Source of the DNA: an uncultured Clostridia bacterium
GTDB taxonomy: Bacteria > Bacillota > Clostridia > Oscillospirales > Ruminococcaceae
Length of the DNA: 64,000 bases
NCBI GenBank assembly: GCA_947627205.1
Contig: CANQVE010000001.1
Span: forward strand, 62,001 to 126,000
Direction: 5' to 3'
Shown: piece by piece, positions 32,156 to 42,162 of the stretch
Numbering within the stretch: the first letter of the stretch is position 1
Layout of the letters: each line of letters begins with the position of its first letter
Translations under genes and position numbers: made by a program
Notes under the pieces: model-generated
Database searches by the model: none
Seen by the model: only the letters and a program-made list of their open reading frames with translations
What the model was told of the DNA's origin: nothing

Positions 32156-34099
32156 TTATTCTTCGCCGCTGTTGTCGGTCGGTTCATCTTTTTTTTCAAG
32201 CTCGACCTTTTCGCCGTCTATGGTTATTTCTCCCGCCATAAGTTTATAGAAATCGGGACCTGTTATTTTTTCGTGCTTCATCAGATACTGCGCGCATTTT
32301 TCGAGCATATCGCCGTGTACCGAAAGAATATCCTTTGCCTTTTCATAGCCTGTTTCAATAAGCTCGCGTATTTCCGCGTCTATCTCTGAAGCGACGTTTT
32401 CGGAATAATTCTTGCCCTGAGAATAATCTCTGCCAAGGAATACCTCGTGGCTCGCGTTTCCGTAGAGAATAGGACCGAGCTTTTCGGAGAAACCGTAGCG
32501 CATTACCATGTCGCGTGCAACGCCCGTCGCGCGTTCGATATCGTTTGACGCGCCCGTCGAAATATCGTCAAGAATGAGCTTTTCCGCCGCACGTCCTCCG
32601 AGCAGAACAATTATCGACTCTTCCATATAAGTCTTTGAAATGAAGCTCCTGTCCTTTTCGGGAAGATGCATTGTAAATCCGCCAGCAGAACCGCGAGGAA
32701 CAATTGACACCTGGTGTACTTTATCCTGCGTCTTGCAGAAATAGGTCGTAATTGCATGACCTGCCTCGTGATATGCGGTGAGGCGCTTTTCATCGTCGGA
32801 TACGACCTTTGACTTCTTTTCGGGACCTGCGACTACCTTTATAGTAGCTTCTTCTATTTCTTCCTTGGTTATAGCGCGCTTGTTCTTTCTTGCCGCAAGG
32901 AGCGCCGCCTCGTTTACAAGGTTTTCAAGATCCGCTCCCGTAAAGCCTGCAGTCGTAGCGGCGATAGTTTTAAGGTCAACATCGGGACCGATGTTCTTGT
33001 TTCTGGTGTGGACTTTGAGTATTTCCTCGCGTCCTTTTATATCGGGGTAGCTGACTACGACCTGCCTGTCGAAACGACCGGGACGCAAAAGCGCGGGATC
33101 GAGGATATCGCGCCTGTTTGTAGCCGCCATTACTATAATGTTTTCGTTTTCCGTAAAGCCGTCCATTTCAACGAGCAATTGGTTCAGCGTCTGTTCGCGC
33201 TCGTCGTGACCGCCGCCAAGACCTGCGCCGCGCTGGCGTCCTACTGCGTCTATCTCGTCTATGAAGATAATAGAGGGCGTATGCTTTTTCGCCTGGTCGA
33301 ACAAGTCGCGCACACGCGACGCTCCGACGCCGACATACATCTCGACGAAATCCGAACCCGAAATAGAAAAGAACGGCGCGTCAGCTTCTCCTGCGACTGC
33401 CTTTGCAAGAAGCGTCTTACCTGTTCCGGGAGGTCCTACGAGCAAAACGCCCTTAGGAACTCTTGCGCCTATCTCGCGGTATTTTCCGGGATTTTTCAGA
33501 TAATCGACGATCTCAACCAGCTCCTGCTTTTCCTCGTCAGCGCCCGCTACGTCATTGAAAGTGACTTTCTTTCCCGTCATCTGACGAACGTTTGCGCGGG
33601 AGAATGAGTTCATCTTTCCGCCGCCCGTTGTCTGCCTGAAAATAACAATGGTGAATACTACCATTACGAGAACGAGAAACAGATATGGCAGGAGATTGAG
33701 CCAGAATGAATTATCGGAAATGGGGATATAATTTTCGACAAGGTGATTTTCGGGGTTTGCCTCGTTATACCTCACGCGGTAATTCGCCATTTTTCCGTCT
33801 TGGGTATACCCGCTGTTTATATCGTTGAGGAATATATTTACGTTCGGAACGCTGTAGGATTTTATCTTCTGGGGATCGTTTTCTGTTCCCTTGAGATAAT
33901 ATCTGAGAAGTCCGCTTCCGAGATCCAGCTCATATTTTGAAACGTTCAGGTTATCAAACTCGGAAATAATGTCCGAATATGACACCGTATCTCTCCTAGA
34001 GCTACTGCTTACCATATTCAGAACGGAAACTACTCCGAAGATAAGAAGTAAAATTATCACAAAGTAGATTATTACGCCCGTTAGCTTATTTTTCTTCAT
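32156..34099 (-). CDS. ftsH: ATP-dependent zinc metalloprotease FtsH
   Basis: 647 aa membrane protease for quality control. It has an N-terminal helix (residues 8-28), an extracytoplasmic domain to about 130 and a second helix near 132-155. The AAA domain carries [14 protein letters not shown] near 219 and [13 protein letters not shown] with the second-region-of-homology Arg residues. The protease site HEAGH lies near 445, with the third zinc ligand in the downstream Asp region. The acidic tail after 620 is not conserved. It is the last gene of the tilS-hpt-ftsH set, 122 nt after hpt. Confidence 0.97.
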   Translation of the reverse strand: MKKNKLTGVIIYFVIILLLIFGVVSVLNMVSSSSRRDTVSYSDIISEFDNLNVSKYELDLGSGLLRYYLKGTENDPQKIKSYSVPNVNIFLNDINSGYTQDGKMANYRVRYNEANPENHLVENYIPISDNSFWLNLLPYLFLVLVMVVFTIVIFRQTTGGGKMNSFSRANVRQMTGKKVTFNDVAGADEEKQELVEIVDYLKNPGKYREIGARVPKGVLLVGPPGTGKTLLAKAVAGEADAPFFSISGSDFVEMYVGVGASRVRDLFDQAKKHTPSIIFIDEIDAVGRQRGAGLGGGHDEREQTLNQLLVEMDGFTENENIIVMAATNRRDILDPALLRPGRFDRQVVVSYPDIKGREEILKVHTRNKNIGPDVDLKTIAATTAGFTGADLENLVNEAALLAARKNKRAITKEEIEEATIKVVAGPEKKSKVVSDDEKRLTAYHEAGHAITTYFCKTQDKVHQVSIVPRGSAGGFTMHLPEKDRSFISKTYMEESIIVLLGGRAAEKLILDDISTGASNDIERATGVARDMVMRYGFSEKLGPILYGNASHEVFLGRDYSQGKNYSENVASEIDAEIRELIETGYEKAKDILSVHGDMLEKCAQYLMKHEKITGPDFYKLMAGEITIDGEKVELEKKDEPTDNSGEE

Positions 34100-34221
34100 T
34101 TAAACCGCCTTTCCGCATTACGCGTGAATTTATATTTACAAGCCGCGGATATCCGCAGCCGAAAGATCACAGGCTGTCAATAAAACCAAGTGCTTTATAT
34201 GCAGTCTGAAAATTATGTACC

Positions 34222-34770
34222 TTAGGTTTTCATTACTCCGATATACGGAAGATTTCTGTACTTATCGTCGCAGTCGAGACCGTATCCCACCACAAAGAAA
34301 TCTTCTATCTCAAAACCCGTATAGTCGGCTTTAAAGTCTTTTATAACGCGCCTGGAGGGCTTGTCGAGAAAGACCGCCGTTTTGAGCGACTTGGGATTTT
34401 GTTCGAGCAGGAGCTCTTTCAGCTTTGAAAGCGTTCTCGCAGTATCTGCGATGTCCTCAACTATGACAACGTCACGTCCCGAAATTTTTGAAAGATCGCC
34501 CTCTACTTCGACATTGCCGCTCGAATTTGTGCCGACATAGCTTTTCGCACGGATAAAATCTATCTCCAGCGGACACTCGACGTTTCTTATCAGATCGCAG
34601 AAGAAAACGCTCGCGCCGCGCAGTACGCACAAAAACAGAGGGTTTTTACCGGCGTATTCTTTTGTTAGAAGCTCGCCCATTTCCTTTACGCGGGCTTTTA
34701 TCTGCTCCTCGGTATAGAGTATACGTTCGACCTCGTCAGGAAAAAACATACGTTTTCCTCCCACTATCAA
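34222..34770 (-). CDS. hpt: Hypoxanthine-guanine phosphoribosyltransferase
   Basis: 182 aa purine-salvage enzyme converting hypoxanthine or guanine plus PRPP to IMP or GMP. The PRPP loop is VVIVEDIADTARTLSKL near residue 99 (consensus VEDIxDTG, here with Ala for Gly). LCVLRGASVFFCDLIR near 47 and VGYGLDCDDKYRNLPYIG at the end are standard. GGGAGG lies just before the ATG. It sits between tilS and ftsH as in Bacillus, but 207 nt after tilS with a promoter and hairpins in the gap. Confidence 0.95.
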   Translation of the reverse strand: MIVGGKRMFFPDEVERILYTEEQIKARVKEMGELLTKEYAGKNPLFLCVLRGASVFFCDLIRNVECPLEIDFIRAKSYVGTNSSGNVEVEGDLSKISGRDVVIVEDIADTARTLSKLKELLLEQNPKSLKTAVFLDKPSRRVIKDFKADYTGFEIEDFFVVGYGLDCDDKYRNLPYIGVMKT

Positions 34771-34773
34771 GTT

Positions 34774-34809
34774 ATTATATCATAAATTCGCAAGAATTTA
34801 TGATATAAT
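34774..34809. repeat. 16-bp palindrome before hpt
   Basis: Perfect inverted arms 34774-34789 and 34794-34809 with loop GCAA, ending 4 nt from the GGGAGG region of hpt. Its minus strand repeats the block TTGCGAA-TTATGATATAATAA found in the hpt promoter, as if part of the promoter had been duplicated. Confidence 0.8.
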
Positions 34810-34827
34810 TGTCCATTACCGCACGGA

Positions 34828-34850
34828 GCAAAATTTTGAAAAAATTTTGC
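34828..34850. repeat. 10-bp hairpin in the hpt leader
   Basis: GCAAAATTTT (34828-34837) and AAAATTTTGC (34841-34850), loop GAA. It lies between the promoter palindrome and the hpt-proximal palindrome. There is no T run, so it is probably not a terminator. Confidence 0.7.
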
Positions 34851-34870
34851 GGATGTGCGTGGACATAAAC

Positions 34871-34898
34871 ATATAATAATCGCCTGCGATTATTATAT
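34871..34898. repeat. 13-bp palindrome at the hpt promoter
   Basis: ATATAATAATCGC (34871-34883) and GCGATTATTATAT (34886-34898), loop CT. It overlaps the -10 box and the predicted start. It resembles the ssrA promoter palindrome at 12447-12481, including the following TTATGTCCACG. Confidence 0.85.
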
Positions 34899-34920
34899 CA
34901 TAAGTTCGCAAAAATTGCAA
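34892..34920 (-). promoter_or_regulatory. Internal SigA promoter for hpt-ftsH
   Basis: TTGCAA (34915-34920) and TATAAT (34892-34897), minus strand, 17-bp spacer, placed between tilS and hpt. The leader to hpt is about 115 nt and holds two hairpins. Confidence 0.68.
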
Positions 34921-34977
34921 ACCCATTTTATGAATATTTGCTGAAATTTCCTTGCTGTACACAATAGTTTTCAACAC

Positions 34978-35967
34978 TCAATCGTGCTTTTCGTTAAAAC
35001 CGCCGAATTTCTGCTCAATATTTTCCACAAAGCAAATGCCTTTTCTTATTGTAAAGAACTTGTTTTTACAGGGATTGTATCTGGCGCTGCGTTTTGACAG
35101 CAAAGAAAGAGCTGTTTTTATCCTCAGCTCCGACGGCTCAACGCCGCCGTTTATCAATATCTTTCTTACGGCTCTGCTTTTTATCGGATAGCCCTGTTTA
35201 TCTATTTCGGACGCTTCGTAACCATTATTGCGTTTTGCGTTTTTCAAAACGTCTTCGGACATTTCTTCAAGAAACTCGCTGTCGCTTCGGAGATTTTTTG
35301 TCATTCTCGATATTGTTCCCAAAACAGACGGATTTATCTTCATCATTTCGGGAAGTATTTTCAGCCTTATTCTGTTTCTTGTAATGTCCTCGGAAAAATT
35401 TGTCTTGTCCGTGACATACGTCTGACCGCGCTCTTTGAGAAATTCCTCTATTTCGCTTCTGCTCACATATATGAGCGGTCGGATTATCTTATCCCTAAAG
35501 GGCGGTATCCCGCAAAGACCTTTAAGCCCCGTGCCTCTTATCATATTGAAAAGAACTGTTTCAGCGTTGTCGTTGGCGTTATGAGCAGTGGCGATATAGG
35601 AATTTTCTCCGAAATGTTCTCTTGCTTCTTCAAAGAAACCGTAACGCACTTTTCTTGCCGTTTCTTCAAGGCTTTCGTGCTTTTCGATATGCTCTTTAAT
35701 GCAGACCTTTTTCCTGTAAAGCTCCACGCCCATTTTTTCGCAAAGCTCGGCGCAAAAACGCTCGTCTGCGTCGCTTTCTTCTCCGCGAAGTCCGTGGTTT
35801 AAATGACAAGCTCCGAGCTTAAAGCCCGTTTCATAGGAAAGCTCTTTTAAAGCGATAAGGAGCGCAGTGCTGTCTGCGCCGCCAGAAAGCGCGCAGACTA
35901 CAGTTTTTGTTTCGTCAAGGATATCTTTCCCGAAAATCGCTGTTCTTGCACTTTCAATCAGTTCCAT
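34978..35967 (-). CDS. tilS: tRNA(Ile)-lysidine synthase TilS (short form)
   Basis: 329 aa N-type PP-loop ATPase that converts C34 of the CAU-anticodon tRNA-Ile to lysidine. The PP-loop is ALSGGADSTALL near residue 27 and the conserved LGACHLNHGLRGEESDADE follows near 53. IATAHNANDNAETVLFNMIRGTGLKGL near 124 is diagnostic. Bacillus and Escherichia proteins are longer (over 430 aa); this one keeps only a reduced tRNA-binding C-terminal part, like the short TilS type of some thermophiles. It follows dnaB by 6 nt. Confidence 0.93.
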   Translation of the reverse strand: MELIESARTAIFGKDILDETKTVVCALSGGADSTALLIALKELSYETGFKLGACHLNHGLRGEESDADERFCAELCEKMGVELYRKKVCIKEHIEKHESLEETARKVRYGFFEEAREHFGENSYIATAHNANDNAETVLFNMIRGTGLKGLCGIPPFRDKIIRPLIYVSRSEIEEFLKERGQTYVTDKTNFSEDITRNRIRLKILPEMMKINPSVLGTISRMTKNLRSDSEFLEEMSEDVLKNAKRNNGYEASEIDKQGYPIKSRAVRKILINGGVEPSELRIKTALSLLSKRSARYNPCKNKFFTIRKGICFVENIEQKFGGFNEKHD

Positions 35968-35973
35968 TTTTTC

Positions 35974-37341
35974 TCAAGCCTGCTTGAATTCAACATTTAT
36001 AAACTTTGTATACTCGCCTTTCCAGCCGATTTTTGCAACTCCCGTTTCGCCGTGGCGGTTTTTGGCAATATTACATTCGCACAATTCCTTGTTCGGATTT
36101 GAAGCGTCATAATAGCTGTCTCTGTACAAAAACATAACTATATCCGCGTCCTGCTCTATAGAGCCCGAATCTCTAAGGTCGGACAGAAGCGGGCGCTTGT
36201 CCTCGCGCTTTTCCGCTCCTCTCGCGAGCTGGGAAAGGACAATTACGGGTACGTTCAGCTCTTTTGCCAATACTTTAAGGTCTCTCGTTATTTCCGATAT
36301 CTCGGCTACTCTGTTTCCGTGATAATCATTTACGGAAGTCATAAGCTGAAGATAATCTATAACTACAAGTCCGAGACCTTTCATTCTCCTGAGCTTTGAT
36401 TTTACTGTCGTAACACTGCAAACGGGAGTATCGTCAATGTATATCGGAAGCTGTGACAAAACATCGGCGGCTTCGGTTATGCTTGACCATTTATCGTTTG
36501 AGATAATTCCCGTTTTCATTGACTCGGACGAAAGGAGAGCCTCGGAAGATATCATTCTTGCAACGAGCTGTTCTTTTGACATTTCGAGGCTAAAGACGCA
36601 GACGGTCCTGTCGCGGTATTTTTTTGCCACATTTACGGCTATATTCATAGCAAACGACGTTTTTCCCATTCCCGGTCTTGCCGCAAGAATAAGCAGGTCG
36701 GACGCGTTTAATCCAAAGAGCTTTTTATCGACCTCCGAAAATCCCGTTTCAAAGCCTTTAAGAACGGGCTTTCCGCTGTTTTTGGCGGATTCTTTTGCAA
36801 GCTCCGTCAGGTCTTTTATCCTCTCGAAAACTATTCCGCTTATATGCGTAAGGCTCCTGTCCTCTTCGCCCGCTCTGATGTCGTAAATTTTATGCTCTGC
36901 GAGGTCTAATGCTTTATCCGCGCCGTCTGTTTCGGAGCTTGCCGATTTGATTATATCGTTTGCGGCAAGTATAAGGCTTCGGAGCATGTATTTTTCAATT
37001 ACTATCTTAGCGTATGCAGTTATCGCAGAATAGCTCGGAGCCGCGTCGAGAAACTCTTTTGCGCGCGCCGCGGCTTCTTCTTCGTTTTCAAATATCCCGT
37101 CTTTTATACATTCATTGAGTATAACTACCGTATCAAGTCTTGAACCCGCGAGATACAGTCTCATCATAACGCTGTAAATGCTTGCATGCAGTTCAAGGTA
37201 AAAATGCTCCGCGCGGAGACTTCCTATAACCTCGCTGAGAACGCCTTTTCTGCTGTTATCCGCAAAGACGCACCCCAAAACGGACTTTTCAGCTCCGATA
37301 TTGCACGGCAGATTTATTCCCTCAAAATCAGCGGCAGACAT
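35974..37341 (-). CDS. dnaB: Replicative DNA helicase DnaB
   Basis: 455 aa hexameric helicase (called DnaC in Bacillus). The N-terminal collar domain spans about residues 1-110 (NIGAEKSVLGCVF). The RecA-like domain has AARPGMGKTSFAMNIA near 216, VVIDYLQLM near 325 and the arginine-finger region SIEQDADIVMFLYRD near 403. It starts at an ATG that shares one base with the rplI stop (TAATG), so translation is coupled. The length is normal. Confidence 0.96.
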   Translation of the reverse strand: MSAADFEGINLPCNIGAEKSVLGCVFADNSRKGVLSEVIGSLRAEHFYLELHASIYSVMMRLYLAGSRLDTVVILNECIKDGIFENEEEAAARAKEFLDAAPSYSAITAYAKIVIEKYMLRSLILAANDIIKSASSETDGADKALDLAEHKIYDIRAGEEDRSLTHISGIVFERIKDLTELAKESAKNSGKPVLKGFETGFSEVDKKLFGLNASDLLILAARPGMGKTSFAMNIAVNVAKKYRDRTVCVFSLEMSKEQLVARMISSEALLSSESMKTGIISNDKWSSITEAADVLSQLPIYIDDTPVCSVTTVKSKLRRMKGLGLVVIDYLQLMTSVNDYHGNRVAEISEITRDLKVLAKELNVPVIVLSQLARGAEKREDKRPLLSDLRDSGSIEQDADIVMFLYRDSYYDASNPNKELCECNIAKNRHGETGVAKIGWKGEYTKFINVEFKQA

Positions 37342-37793
37342 TATTTCGCCTCCTCTGTTACCTCAACCGAAAACTTGGCGGATATTCCCGCATAAAGTTT
37401 AGCCTCAACGGAATAAACGCCGAATCCCTCTATCTTCATGGGAATGTTTATCTTTTTCTTATCAACGTCAACGCCGAACGACTTCTTTATTTCAGCCGAA
37501 ACTTCTTTTGAAGTGACCGTTCCGAAAAGTCTTCCGTTCTGTCCCGCTTTTGCTTTTACACAAACGGTCTTTCCCTCTAACTTTTCCGCTATAGCCTTTG
37601 CATTGGCTTTTTCGACGTCGATTTTATGCTGAGCCGCGTCCTGCTGACCTTTTAAAAGATTAAGGTTCTGCGGGGTGGCTTCTTGTGCGAGACCTTTTCT
37701 GATAAGTCCGTTTATCGCATAGCCGTCCTTAACTTCTTTGACCTCGCCTTTTTTTCCCGTTCCGTTTACATCTGCAAGCAAGATAACTTTCAT
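37341..37793 (-). CDS. rplI: 50S ribosomal protein L9
   Basis: 150 aa. It starts [31 protein letters not shown], the signature of L9, followed by the long connecting helix ([19 protein letters not shown]) and the C-terminal RNA-binding domain. It binds 23S rRNA near the L1 stalk. Its stop overlaps the dnaB start by one base and it lies 24 nt after gdpP; the order gdpP-rplI-dnaB is conserved in Firmicutes. Confidence 0.97.
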   Translation of the reverse strand: MKVILLADVNGTGKKGEVKEVKDGYAINGLIRKGLAQEATPQNLNLLKGQQDAAQHKIDVEKANAKAIAEKLEGKTVCVKAKAGQNGRLFGTVTSKEVSAEIKKSFGVDVDKKKINIPMKIEGFGVYSVEAKLYAGISAKFSVEVTEEAK

Positions 37794-37817
37794 AAACCTT
37801 TTCTCCTTTCACAATTC

Positions 37818-39881
37818 CTATTTTTTAGGTTCCTCGGGCACATTCGAGAAATATACATCTATGGCTTTTGTCAGCTTGTCATAGGCTTCGTCGAGCGTAC
37901 AGCCGTATAACTGCGCTCCCGCCATTGACTGATGTCCGCCGCCGTCGTCGGGATTTGTTCCCAGATTTTCCATGATGACCTGAACATTTATTTTTCCTAA
38001 AGACCTCGCGCTCACTCCCCAGCCGTTTTCTATAGGATAGACAGTAAACGCCGCGTCAACGCTGTTTATATACAGCATTTCGTCAGCCGCCTGTGCGCAT
38101 ACTATACGCAGTCCCGAAAAGCTCTCGCTCACCTTTGAGATAGCGCATTTTCCGCGGTATATCTCTGCGGAAGAAATTATCTTCGCTTTTCTCATCTTGT
38201 TTTCAATAGTCGTGTCGAACAGCTTTTTAACGGCGATAGTGTCCGCGCCCTGCTTTTTCAGATAAGCCGCGGCTTCAAACGTTGAAACTCCCGAACGCAT
38301 GACAAAGTCCTTTGTGTCGAGCATTATACCCGCAAGTAGAGCCTCCGCCTCGCGCGCATTTATAAGCGCATCGGGGCTGAAATACTGTATAAGCTCTGTA
38401 ACGAGCTCCGCGGCGGACGATGCGTTGCTTTCCTGGCATCTTACGCCGAACTCGGTTATTGCTCCGGCGCTCAACCTATGATGATCGACTATGACAACGC
38501 GGTTTTTCTTTGCCATTTCGTAAAGCTCTTTGTCCTCGAGCTTTTTAAGAATATGCGTATCAACTACAATAAGCACCGACTTGTCCGTTATCCATTTTTT
38601 TGCTTCTTCCGGCTCGATAGCGACGGAAGTGTCATAATCGCTGAACTTGTCGAAAAGGGCTTTGGCGTTTGTCTTTGTTTCATCTCTGAACCACGCAACG
38701 GTATATGCGGGTATGCCCATTCTTCTTATCGCGCAGGTAAGCCCTATTGCCGAGCCCGCGCTGTCGAAATCCGCATAGCTGTGTCCCATTATGTACACAG
38801 TATCTGCGGTACTTATAAGGCTTTTGATATTTTCCGCTGCAAGACGTATCTTTACTTTTCCCGTGCGCTCTCTGCCGGGAGACGCAGCGCCAAATGCGTT
38901 AAAACCGTTCGCGGTCTTTATGAGCGCCTGGTCGCCGCCTCTTTCGAGAGCCTTTTCTATCATCTCGCTGGCGAACCTCTCGCCCTGCGCTAATGACTCG
39001 GCAGTATCGCCTACGCCTATTGAAAGCGTAACGGCGGCTCTGTCGCGGACGATAATTTCATGAGCCTTATTTATAAGCGACATCTTTTCGCTTATCATTT
39101 CATCTAGGTACTGCCTTTCGAGAACGATAAGAAATTTGTCGCCCGTGATTTTTTTCAGGACTGCCTTTTTTTCCGCAAAATATTCCTCAATGAGCCTGTC
39201 TACCTGTATGGTGACATAAGCTCTTTCGCTTTCTTTTGCGCCCGAAAGCAATTCTTCATAGTTATCTACCATAACTATCATAACGATAGGCTTTGATTTT
39301 TCATGCGTCATTTTCAGCTTTTTAAAATTGGTTATATCGCGGAAAATGAGCATGGTTATAGTCTCGCTGTCCTGTTCGGGCTGTTCGGGTTCAAAAAGCT
39401 GTTTTTTGAGTATCTTTTCATCAACGCTGAAGCTGTGAGGTTTTGAGTATACCCTGAACCACTTGTCCTCGAAACGTATTTCCCTGCCCTCCGAGCCGAA
39501 CAAAGCGAGCGGCATTTCCGTAACGTCATCTATAGAATACTGTTCCTCACTGGGAGTGAAAAACTCCTCGTTAAAGCTGTCGTTGCTCCAGATAACAGTT
39601 CTGTTGTTGTCAACTACAGCCATGGGCATGGGAAAATCTACGAGCGAATTTCTCTGTGTGCCCTTTATCTCGTCGGACAGCTGTTCAAAATAGCGAAACT
39701 CGCTCTGTCTAATCTGAAATAGTTTTCCCAGAGCAACTCCCGAAACTCCCAGCAGGAGCGGGAGCGATATCCAGAAAATAACAGGCTCATGTCTGAAAAC
39801 ATATACGTCTATCACAATGACCGCGGCAATAAGTGCGCATACTATCGCAAGAAGAACGTTGCTCCTATAAAAATTTCTCAA
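37818..39881 (-). CDS. gdpP: GdpP-like cyclic-di-AMP phosphodiesterase
   Basis: 687 aa. Two N-terminal transmembrane helices (about residues 10-50) are followed by a degenerate PAS domain, a degenerate GGDEF domain (near 190-330) and a DHH/DHHA1 hydrolase. The DHH metal residues are in MGHSYADFDSAGSAIGL near 362 and VIVDHHRLSAG near 455. The DHHA1 GGG-type motif is NPDDGGGHQSMAGAQL near 648. It hydrolyses c-di-AMP to pApA, affecting osmolyte and wall homeostasis. It lies between rnj (31 nt) and rplI. Confidence 0.94.
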   Translation of the reverse strand: MRNFYRSNVLLAIVCALIAAVIVIDVYVFRHEPVIFWISLPLLLGVSGVALGKLFQIRQSEFRYFEQLSDEIKGTQRNSLVDFPMPMAVVDNNRTVIWSNDSFNEEFFTPSEEQYSIDDVTEMPLALFGSEGREIRFEDKWFRVYSKPHSFSVDEKILKKQLFEPEQPEQDSETITMLIFRDITNFKKLKMTHEKSKPIVMIVMVDNYEELLSGAKESERAYVTIQVDRLIEEYFAEKKAVLKKITGDKFLIVLERQYLDEMISEKMSLINKAHEIIVRDRAAVTLSIGVGDTAESLAQGERFASEMIEKALERGGDQALIKTANGFNAFGAASPGRERTGKVKIRLAAENIKSLISTADTVYIMGHSYADFDSAGSAIGLTCAIRRMGIPAYTVAWFRDETKTNAKALFDKFSDYDTSVAIEPEEAKKWITDKSVLIVVDTHILKKLEDKELYEMAKKNRVVIVDHHRLSAGAITEFGVRCQESNASSAAELVTELIQYFSPDALINAREAEALLAGIMLDTKDFVMRSGVSTFEAAAYLKKQGADTIAVKKLFDTTIENKMRKAKIISSAEIYRGKCAISKVSESFSGLRIVCAQAADEMLYINSVDAAFTVYPIENGWGVSARSLGKINVQVIMENLGTNPDDGGGHQSMAGAQLYGCTLDEAYDKLTKAIDVYFSNVPEEPKK

Positions 39882-39912
39882 ACCATCACCGCCTTTTCAA
39901 ATCGGCTTTTTG

Positions 39913-41790
39913 TCAGATCTCCATTATTATCGGAAGTATCATCGGACTTCTTTTCGTCTTTGAATAGATATAATCCGAAAGCCCGTCGCGCATGGCTGAC
40001 TTTATATTTCCCCACTCGCGGACGTTTCTTTCGAGAAGATCGTCCATTATGTTCTTTACGACCTCTCTTGCTTCTTCCAGCAATTCTTCGCTCTCGCGGA
40101 CATAGACAAATCCTCTGGACACTATATCAGGTCCCGCAACGGTCTTGCCGCTTTCGCGGTCTATAGTCGCAACAACAATTATAACGCCGTCCTCGGAAAG
40201 ATGTTTTCTATCGCGGAGAACAACGCTTCCGACGTCGCCTACTCCCGAGCCGTCAACCATGACCATTCCGCTCGGAACGACTCCCGCAAATTTCATATCC
40301 ACTCCGTCCGTTTCAAGAACGTCGCCAAGCCCCGCGATAAACGTGTTGTCTTCGGGGATACCCATTCCGTGGGCTAAGATGGTATGCTTTTTGAGGTGCT
40401 TGTATTCTCCGTGGATAGGAACAAAGAATTTCGGCTTTGTAAGGGAGATCATCATTTTAAGCTCTTCCTGGCAGGCGTGTCCCGAAACATGAACTTCGTA
40501 CATGCTTTCGTAGATAACTTCTGCGCCCTGCTTCATAAGCTCGTTTACAACCTTTGTAACCAGCTTTTCGTTTCCGGGTATGGGGTTTGCGGATATGATT
40601 ATAAAGTCGTTGGGAGTTATTGTTACCTGCTTATGATCTCCGCTCGACATTCTAGAAAGCGCGGAAAGCGGTTCGCCCTGACTTCCCGTTGTGGCAATTA
40701 CAAGCTCTTCGGGATCGTAGTTATTTACTTCGTCTATATCAATGAGGGTGTTATCGGGAACGCTTATATAATTCAGCTCTACAGCCTTTGCTATGACGTT
40801 CGTCATGCTTCTTCCCGAAACAGCGACTCTGCGTCCGTGTCTTACGGCTTCGTTTATTATCTGCTGTATCCTGTGGATATTGCTCGAAAATGTCGCGATG
40901 ATTATTCTTCTGCCCTCCGCCCTGTCGAAAAGCCCATGAAAGCTCTCGCCGACAGAACGCTCGCTTTTTGTATATCCGGGGCGCTCTACATTCGTGCTTT
41001 CGCTCATAAGCGCAAGCACGCCTCTGTTTCCAAGCTCTCCAAATCTCGCAAGATCTATTATCCCGCCCTCTATCGGCGTATAGTCAACTTTAAAGTCGCC
41101 CGTGTGAACTATAACGCCCGCGGGGGTATGGATAGCTACCGCGCAGGAATCGGGTATCGAATGATTTACGCGGATAAATTCAACGCTCATACAGCCCATT
41201 CTTACATTCTGGCGGGGTTCTACAACATTGAGCGAAACGGACGAAAGCAACCCGTGTTCTTTGAGTTTTCCCTCGACAAGTCCTAATGTAAGTCTTGTGC
41301 CGTATACAGGGACGTTTATCTTTTTCAGAAGATAAGGAAGTCCGCCGATATGGTCCTCATGACCGTGAGTTATGACAATTCCCCTTAGTTTCTCCTTGTT
41401 CTTTTCGATATAGGTGAAATCGGGCACAACAAGGTCTACTCCGAGCATTTCCTCATCGGGAAAAGCAATTCCGCAGTCAACTATGAACATATCGTTAGAA
41501 CACTCGTAGACATAGAGGTTCTTTCCTATCTCGTTAAGACCGCCGAGAGCTATAAACCTGACGGGGGCAGAACGCGTCTTTTCTCTGACTGTTCTGCGGA
41601 CATAGGTCTGGCTTTGATTTAAGACCGAGGTGTTGTCTCTGCTTCTGAGAACAGGCTTGTTCTGCAGGACGGGCATACCTTTCATAACGGGAGTTCGCAT
41701 CTGCTTTTTTGTTCCCAAAACATTTTTATTTGTTTTTGCGGAAATTTTTTCCGATTCAAAAGCGAGCTTATTATCCGACAATAATCCCAT
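39913..41790 (-). CDS. rnj: Ribonuclease J
   Basis: 625 aa metallo-beta-lactamase/beta-CASP nuclease with 5'-3' exonuclease and endonuclease activity, central to mRNA turnover in Firmicutes. Metal motif GHEDHIGGLPYLL near residue 130, DCGIAFPD near 93, HTGDFKVDYTP near 221, and the C-terminal HVSGHACQEELKMMI near 430. The basic Lys/Arg-rich N-terminal extension of about 70 residues is longer than in Bacillus RNase J1. The start at 41790 is chosen for AGAAAGGA 6 nt upstream. It has a promoter far upstream, giving a leader of about 337 nt. Confidence 0.95.
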   Translation of the reverse strand: MGLLSDNKLAFESEKISAKTNKNVLGTKKQMRTPVMKGMPVLQNKPVLRSRDNTSVLNQSQTYVRRTVREKTRSAPVRFIALGGLNEIGKNLYVYECSNDMFIVDCGIAFPDEEMLGVDLVVPDFTYIEKNKEKLRGIVITHGHEDHIGGLPYLLKKINVPVYGTRLTLGLVEGKLKEHGLLSSVSLNVVEPRQNVRMGCMSVEFIRVNHSIPDSCAVAIHTPAGVIVHTGDFKVDYTPIEGGIIDLARFGELGNRGVLALMSESTNVERPGYTKSERSVGESFHGLFDRAEGRRIIIATFSSNIHRIQQIINEAVRHGRRVAVSGRSMTNVIAKAVELNYISVPDNTLIDIDEVNNYDPEELVIATTGSQGEPLSALSRMSSGDHKQVTITPNDFIIISANPIPGNEKLVTKVVNELMKQGAEVIYESMYEVHVSGHACQEELKMMISLTKPKFFVPIHGEYKHLKKHTILAHGMGIPEDNTFIAGLGDVLETDGVDMKFAGVVPSGMVMVDGSGVGDVGSVVLRDRKHLSEDGVIIVVATIDRESGKTVAGPDIVSRGFVYVRESEELLEEAREVVKNIMDDLLERNVREWGNIKSAMRDGLSDYIYSKTKRSPMILPIIMEI

Positions 41791-42127
41791 AAATTTTCCT
41801 TTCTGCGAAGCATAACAGAACTCCGCAAACGCCAAAAACCCATTTAAAAAAACAGCGCACAGTATGTAGCCGCAAATCGTGACAAAAAGATAACAGGAAA
41901 GATTTACAAGAAGAAAAAATGTATCGCGGAATTATAGTTATGGATATTCGGCAAAAAATAATTTAGCGCACGGAAATACTTATTCAATATGAAGTCCTAA
42001 AGTATTACCGAAAACATATATAAAAGGGCTTAAGCCCAAAGTTCCAAATTCATGATGTAAATAAAACTCATCTGCTTTTTATATGGCAGAGTGAGATCTA
42101 TTTTTTCTGAAGTCCGAAAATATATAC
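41791..42127 (-). promoter_or_regulatory. Long 5' leader of the RNase J mRNA
   Basis: About 337 nt between the predicted start at 42127 and the rnj ATG. No supported reading frame lies in it. Visible structure includes the palindrome GGGCTTAAGCCC (around 42027-42038) and two copies of GTGCGCT followed by T-rich stretches. The length recalls other autoregulated ribonuclease mRNAs, but function here is inference. Confidence 0.5.
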
Positions 42128-42133
42128 CATATT

Positions 42134-42162
42134 ATTATACCTCATTTTGCCAAAAATGTCAA
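42134..42162 (-). promoter_or_regulatory. Consensus SigA promoter for rnj-gdpP-rplI-dnaB-tilS
   Basis: TTGACA (42157-42162) and TATAAT (42134-42139), minus strand, 17-bp spacer, perfect consensus. Confidence 0.85.
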
